Positions 5,708 to 9,093 of a DNA stretch of 9,093 nt are shown here, one piece after another. Within the stretch, counting starts at the first letter, position 1, and every line of letters begins with the position of its first letter. A program made the translations under genes and the position numbers. This DNA is from an uncultured Chromatiaceae bacterium (GTDB taxonomy: Bacteria > Pseudomonadota > Gammaproteobacteria > Enterobacterales > Alteromonadaceae). The stretch lies in assembly GCA_946482325.1 (NCBI GenBank), contig CAMLRA010000166.1, forward strand, positions 1 to 9,093. The letters run 5' to 3'. Under the pieces are notes generated by a model. The model was not told where the DNA came from and made no database searches. It saw only the letters and a list, made by a program, of their open reading frames with translations.

Positions 5708-7102
5708 GTGAGTTCAGCCCAAAGCACTGCAACAGCAAAAGAAGACGAATTTGATCTGGTGATCGCCGGCGGCGGCATGACCGGCGCTATGCTGGCGCTG
5801 CAAATCAGCCGGCAGCTGCCGGCGCTGCGGATTGCGATTGTTGAACAACAGGCGGAGCAACAGCCAGCACAAAGCGCCGCACAACATAGTGCAGAGCCAG
5901 CCACCCAATTTACCAGCAGCTTTGACAGCCGCAGCATTGCGCTGTCTGCCGGCAGTGTGGCTTTACTGGCAGAGTGGGGCATCTGGCCGGAGCTCAAATC
6001 ACACGCCTGTGCGATTGAGCATATTCAGGTGTCTGACCGCGGCCATTTTGGTAAAAGTCGGTTGACGGCAGCTGAGTTTGGCCGGAGCGCTTTGGGTTAT
6101 GTGATTGAAATTGAATGGATTGGGCGGTTGTTGTATCAGCAGTTACAACAAGTGCCGGCTTCACAACTCGTCTGGTTCAGGCCTGATCAAATCAGCGCTA
6201 TCCGCGCCGACCGTGACTACCGGCATTTACAGCTACAAAGTGGCACCGCGCTTCGCTGCCGTTTGTTAGTGCTGTGTGAAGGCGGCGATTCACCGAGCCG
6301 GTCGCTCGCCGGCATTGATGGGATACAACACGATTATCAGCAAAGTGCACTGATCGCGAACATCGCGCTGTCCACGCCACATCAGGGCAAAGCCTTTGAG
6401 CGTTTCACCACCGATGGCCCGTTGGCACTATTGCCGCTGACGCAACAACGTTATTCGTTGGTCTGGACTTGTCAGCCTGAGCAGGCATTAGCGCTCAAAG
6501 CCTTGCCGGAGACCGAATTTATCGCTGCGCTGCAACAGGCATTTGGTTATAGCGCCGGGGTTTTTAGCGGCGTCGGTAACCGCGTGGTGTATCCGCTGAA
6601 ATTAAAAACCGCCGCCAAAGCCGCTGACCACCGCCTGGTGCTGTGTGGTAACAGTCTGCATAACCTACATCCGATCGCTGGTCAGGGCTTTAATCTGGCG
6701 CTCAGGGATTTAGATGCGCTGCTGCAGCTATTGGCTCTGAAATGCTCTGATGCTGAACCGCAGGACGCTGGCGCTTATGGCTTAACCCGGCAATATCAGC
6801 AACTGCGAAGCGCCGACATGGCGCAGGTGGTCGGTTTTACCGACAGTCTGGTGCGGTTATTCTCCAACGACAGTAAGTTGCTGGCACTAGGCCGCAGTAT
6901 TGGCCTGAGTGTGTTAAACCAGTGCGATATGTTAAAGCAGCCGTTTGCCGCGTTGACGATGGGGCTGTCGCCGCTTGCCAGCCAAAAACAACAAATAGCA
7001 CAGCAACAACTCACGCATCCTCAGCAAGCTGACCGCCATGGGGCTCTTCTAGCGGCCTCTCATGCGGCGAAAGCAGCCGCCACCGGACAATCATCATGTT
7101 AG
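5708..7102 (+). CDS. ubiH: 2-octaprenyl-6-methoxyphenol hydroxylase (ubiquinone C4 hydroxylase)
   Basis: This FAD monooxygenase hydroxylates C4 of the ubiquinone ring within the Ubi complex. It starts at a GTG with AGGAG 5 nt upstream. The dinucleotide-binding GGGMTG is at residues 21–26. UbiH-like stretches are VSDRGHFGKSRLTAAEFG (108–125), KAFERFTTDGPLALLP (228–243), GNSLHNLHPIAGQGFNLALRD (314–334) and VGFTDSLVRLFSND (375–388). At 464 aa it is clearly longer than E. coli UbiH (392 aa). The extra length lies in about 15 N-terminal residues, a Q/A-rich insertion at about 47–69, and a Q/A/H-rich tail after about residue 417. The usual ADG of the DG motif reads CEG here (E191, G192). It overlaps ubiI by 7 nt. 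UbiF or a broader UbiH/UbiI/UbiF-type hydroxylase is the alternative, but VSDRGH and its place after pepP favour UbiH. Confidence 0.92.
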   Translation: MSSAQSTATAKEDEFDLVIAGGGMTGAMLALQISRQLPALRIAIVEQQAEQQPAQSAAQHSAEPATQFTSSFDSRSIALSAGSVALLAEWGIWPELKSHACAIEHIQVSDRGHFGKSRLTAAEFGRSALGYVIEIEWIGRLLYQQLQQVPASQLVWFRPDQISAIRADRDYRHLQLQSGTALRCRLLVLCEGGDSPSRSLAGIDGIQHDYQQSALIANIALSTPHQGKAFERFTTDGPLALLPLTQQRYSLVWTCQPEQALALKALPETEFIAALQQAFGYSAGVFSGVGNRVVYPLKLKTAAKAADHRLVLCGNSLHNLHPIAGQGFNLALRDLDALLQLLALKCSDAEPQDAGAYGLTRQYQQLRSADMAQVVGFTDSLVRLFSNDSKLLALGRSIGLSVLNQCDMLKQPFAALTMGLSPLASQKQQIAQQQLTHPQQADRHGALLAASHAAKAAATGQSSC

Positions 7103-8340
7103 ATACCGATATTCTGATCACCGGCGCCGGCAGTGCTGGCCTGACTTTGGCTTTACTGCTTGCCAAAAATTGCCCGGATTTACCAATCACATTGCTGGAA
7201 CAAGGCCCGGCACCTGTTGCAGGGGCGGCACAGCTCAACCGCGTCAGCGCGCTGAATTTGGCGTCGCAGCGGGTGTTGGACAGTCTTGGCGTCTGGCAGC
7301 TGTTAACTGCCAAACCGGCGTATCAACAGATGCAGGTGTGGGAAGCAGACAGCTTTGCCCGCATTGAATTTGCCACCTCAGATTTAGGCGCACTCGATGC
7401 GGCGGCCATGAGCGGTGATGCGGCACTCGGCTGGATAGTCGACAATGAAGAACTGCGTAGCTGTTTATATCAACGGGCACTGCAATATCCGAATATCCAA
7501 TGGAAGTTTGATGCGCGCATCACACAAATCAGCGCCAGTGAGCGGCAGAATCTGCTGACACTCGCTGACGGCAGCGCCTATATCAGTAAGTTGCTGGTCG
7601 GTGCTGACGGCGCCAACTCCATGGTGCGTGAACAGTTAAAAATGCCATTGGCGTTCTGGGATTACGATCATCACGGTTTAGTTGCTGTGGTGCGGACCAG
7701 CGAACCGCATCAGGCCACTGCGCGTCAGGTGTTTTTGCCGACCGGACCATTGGCTTTATTGCCGCTCTCTGATCCTCACCTTGTTTCAATCGTCTGGAGT
7801 GTGGCGCCAGAGCGCGCGGCCGAGCTGATTGCTTTAACGCCTGAACAATTTAATCAGGCGCTGACTGCGGCGAGTCAGTCGGTGCTGGGTGTGCTTGCGG
7901 TACAAAGCGAGCGGCGTAGTTATCCGCTGAAAATGCGTTATGCCAGCCAATGGCTGAAACATAATGCTGTATTGGTGGCAGACGCAGCCCATACCATTCA
8001 TCCGCTCGCCGGGCAGGGGATGAACCTCGGTCTGATGGATGTTTGTGCATTAGCAGAACTAATAGTACAAAATATCTCCACTGGTCGAACCTGTAACGAG
8101 CAGCGCATGTTGCGGCAATACGAGCGCTGGCGAAAAGCTGAGGCGCAACAGATGATTGCGTTGATGGAAGCCTTTAAACGCGGCTTTATGCTGCAGCATC
8201 CTTTGGCCAAGCTGGTACGAGCTGTTGGCATGGCGGCGACCAATCAGCTGGCACCGGTGAAGCGGCAGCTGCTGGCGGCAGCGCTGGGTGACCAGGGGGA
8301 TTTGCCAGCCGTGGCGCGGCCTGGCGTCATCTCGCTGTAA
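7096..8340 (+). CDS. ubiI: 2-octaprenylphenol hydroxylase (ubiquinone C5 hydroxylase)
   Basis: UbiI (VisC) is the FAD monooxygenase that adds the C5 hydroxyl in aerobic ubiquinone synthesis. At 414 aa it is near E. coli UbiI (400 aa). It has the FAD-binding GAGSAG (10–15), RVSALNLASQRVLDSLGVWQ (49–68, the UbiI-type start), the DG motif GADGANS (169–175), FWDYDHHGLVAVVRTSEPH (187–205), PLALLPLSDPHLVSIVWS (218–235), and DAAHTIHPLAGQGMNLGLMD (296–315). The residue before that last stretch is Ala (VADAAH) where most relatives, including E. coli, have Gly. The ATG lies inside the end of ubiH and only a poor GGA stands upstream, so translation is probably coupled to ubiH. The two products are paralogues acting on successive steps of the same pathway. 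A weak terminator hairpin follows at 8364. Confidence 0.94.
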   Translation: MLDTDILITGAGSAGLTLALLLAKNCPDLPITLLEQGPAPVAGAAQLNRVSALNLASQRVLDSLGVWQLLTAKPAYQQMQVWEADSFARIEFATSDLGALDAAAMSGDAALGWIVDNEELRSCLYQRALQYPNIQWKFDARITQISASERQNLLTLADGSAYISKLLVGADGANSMVREQLKMPLAFWDYDHHGLVAVVRTSEPHQATARQVFLPTGPLALLPLSDPHLVSIVWSVAPERAAELIALTPEQFNQALTAASQSVLGVLAVQSERRSYPLKMRYASQWLKHNAVLVADAAHTIHPLAGQGMNLGLMDVCALAELIVQNISTGRTCNEQRMLRQYERWRKAEAQQMIALMEAFKRGFMLQHPLAKLVRAVGMAATNQLAPVKRQLLAAALGDQGDLPAVARPGVISL

Positions 8341-8363
8341 TGGTTCGCTGTGAGTGCTGCAAT

Positions 8364-8404
8364 GCCCCTTGTTTTCGGATTATAAAATCTAATCGAAAAG
8401 GGGC
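8364..8404 (+). terminator. Possible terminator after ubiI
   Basis: GCCCCTT (8364–8370) pairs perfectly with AAGGGGC (8398–8404). Inside that stem, TTCGG and TCGAA can pair further across a 3-nt bulge, leaving an AT-rich loop. It starts 24 nt after the ubiI stop. The sequence after the stem is only TATTTG, so the T-tract is poor and termination may be partial. Confidence 0.4.
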
Positions 8405-8407
8405 TAT

Positions 8408-8433
8408 TTGACCCCGAGTCCATCAGTTATAAT
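8408..8433 (+). promoter_or_regulatory. Candidate promoter of gcvT
   Basis: TATAAT at 8428–8433 is a perfect -10 box, about 125 nt ahead of the gcvT start. The best -35 match, TTGACC (8408–8413), is only 14 nt away, shorter than the usual 16–18, so the promoter may need an activator, as the E. coli gcv promoter does with GcvA. Predicted transcription start is near 8440. No upstream GcvA or Lrp site could be recognised by eye. Confidence 0.5.
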
Positions 8434-8436
8434 CCG

Positions 8437-8541
8437 GGCCATCTTTTGGTGGCCAGTCGGTGATAGCGGCATCCGCCCGACTGACTGTGTCACTTTCTGC
8501 CCTTACAGGTTAAATACCTAGACCGCCGGCTATGTACCGGC
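8437..8541 (+). promoter_or_regulatory. Hairpin-rich leader upstream of gcvT
   Basis: Three inverted repeats are packed between the -10 box and the gcvT ribosome site. First, 8437–8443 pairs with 8448–8454 around a TTTT loop (7 pairs, one G·U). Second, CAGTCGG (8454–8460) pairs with CCGACTG (8477–8483), enclosing a bulge TGATA and an inner GCGG/CCGC stem with loop CAT. Third, GCCGG (8525–8529) pairs with CCGGC (8537–8541) and ends 4 nt before the ribosome site. A small AGGT/ACCT hairpin lies at 8507–8519. Glycine riboswitches often precede gcvT in related bacteria, but the conserved aptamer core is not visible here. The first repeat overlaps the expected transcription start and could be an operator. 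Function is unknown. Confidence 0.45.
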
Positions 8542-8558
8542 TCCAGAGGAAAGTACTG

Positions 8559-9093
8559 ATGGCTCAACAAACTGTGTTATACGCAAAACATCTTGAAGCT
8601 GGCGCAAAAGTGGTCGACTTCCACGGCTGGGACATGCCGCTGCACTACGGTTCACAGATTGAAGAGCACCACGCCGTGCGTCAGGACGCCGGTATGTTCG
8701 ACGTGTCGCACATGACTATCGTTGACCTCAAAGGCAGCCGCACCCGCGAATTTCTCCGTTTCTTATTGGCCAACGACGTGGCCAAACTGACTGTCCCTGG
8801 CAAAGCCTTATACAGCGGCATGCTGAATGAAGCCGGCGGCGTCATCGACGACCTGATTGTTTATTTTCTGACTGAAGATTTTTTCCGCTTAGTGGTCAAC
8901 TCCGCCACCCGCGAAAAAGATTTAGCGTGGATCAACGCGCAAGCCAAAGCCTTTGACGTTAGCGTCACTGAGCGTCCTGAATTCGCGATGATCGCAGTAC
9001 AAGGCCCGAACGCCAAAGCCAAAGTCGCGACAATCCTTTCCGCTGAACAACAAGCTGCAGTCGCTGGCATGAAACCATTTTTTGGTGTGCAGG
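8559..9093 (+). CDS. gcvT: Glycine cleavage system T protein (aminomethyltransferase), N-terminal part
   Basis: GcvT transfers the methylene group from aminomethylated H protein to tetrahydrofolate, releasing ammonia and forming 5,10-methylene-THF. The window holds 178 codons and a partial one; E. coli GcvT is 364 aa, so about half is present. The start has GAGGA 8 nt upstream. The translation begins MAQQTVLY and follows E. coli closely: [23 protein letters not shown] (19–41), [23 protein letters not shown] (44–66), [21 protein letters not shown] (82–102), [15 protein letters not shown] (107–121), MIAVQGPNA (144–152), and GMKPFFGVQ at the end. The folate-binding N-terminal domain is intact. 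In relatives gcvH and gcvP follow, which lie outside the window. Its placement after ubiI matches E. coli gene order. Confidence 0.97.
   Translation, partial: MAQQTVLYAKHLEAGAKVVDFHGWDMPLHYGSQIEEHHAVRQDAGMFDVSHMTIVDLKGSRTREFLRFLLANDVAKLTVPGKALYSGMLNEAGGVIDDLIVYFLTEDFFRLVVNSATREKDLAWINAQAKAFDVSVTERPEFAMIAVQGPNAKAKVATILSAEQQAAVAGMKPFFGVQ

Noticed and set aside
8500..8558. Glycine riboswitch ahead of gcvT (suggested by context and by ACCGCCGG at 8522–8529)
   Set aside because: The conserved aptamer core (GCCGAAGG-type loop followed by GCAAA, and the CAGGCAAAAGGACAG-like 3' part) is not visible, and the ACCGCCGG match is explained by a simple GCCGG/CCGGC hairpin.
1..9093. Mobile element, CRISPR array, tRNA or defence island
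   Set aside because: All genes are conserved housekeeping genes in ancestral order. I saw no transposase, direct-repeat array, tRNA-like fold or attachment-site duplication.

Overview
The window is a stretch of gammaproteobacterial chromosome. Its gene order is the conserved block ssrS–fau / zapA–ygfB–pepP–ubiH–ubiI–gcvT known from E. coli and relatives. The moderate GC content, the GCCGGC-rich coding sequence and the divergence of the proteins from E. coli suggest an Alteromonadales/Rheinheimera-like organism. That genus-level placement is an inference. GcvT, UbiI and the 6S RNA look clearly like their E. coli counterparts, so this is vertically inherited core genome. I see no mobile element, CRISPR array, tRNA, rRNA or phage gene.

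Left part, minus strand (1–3573). At the window edge is the N-terminal half of a PA-domain, M28-type peptidase lipoprotein. A clear intrinsic terminator separates it from the gene upstream of it, a CNNM/CBS/CorC-domain membrane protein of the YtfL(PaeA)/HlyC type. Further upstream is fau (5-formyltetrahydrofolate cyclo-ligase), preceded by the 6S RNA gene ssrS with its own sigma70-like promoter, and then zapA. The fau reading frame stays open into the 6S RNA, so the longest possible start is wrong. The real protein begins just after the RNA.

Right part, plus strand (3629–9093). A candidate promoter between zapA and ygfB fires rightwards into ygfB, pepP, ubiH and ubiI, with short gaps and a 7-nt ubiH/ubiI overlap. 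UbiH and UbiI are paralogous FAD monooxygenases that hydroxylate the ubiquinone ring. PepP is an Xaa-Pro aminopeptidase with all metal ligands present, and YgfB is a UPF0149 protein. After ubiI comes a weak hairpin terminator, then a hairpin-rich leader of about 120 nt, then gcvT, the first gene of the glycine cleavage operon, cut by the window end.

The genes tie together one-carbon metabolism (gcvT makes methylene-THF, fau recycles 5-formyl-THF), ubiquinone synthesis, cell division (ZapA) and growth-phase control (6S RNA). I found no undescribed multi-gene system. The points most worth checking are a ZapA that lacks its C-terminal coiled coil, FAD-motif substitutions in UbiH and UbiI, and a structured gcvT leader that does not match the glycine riboswitch.
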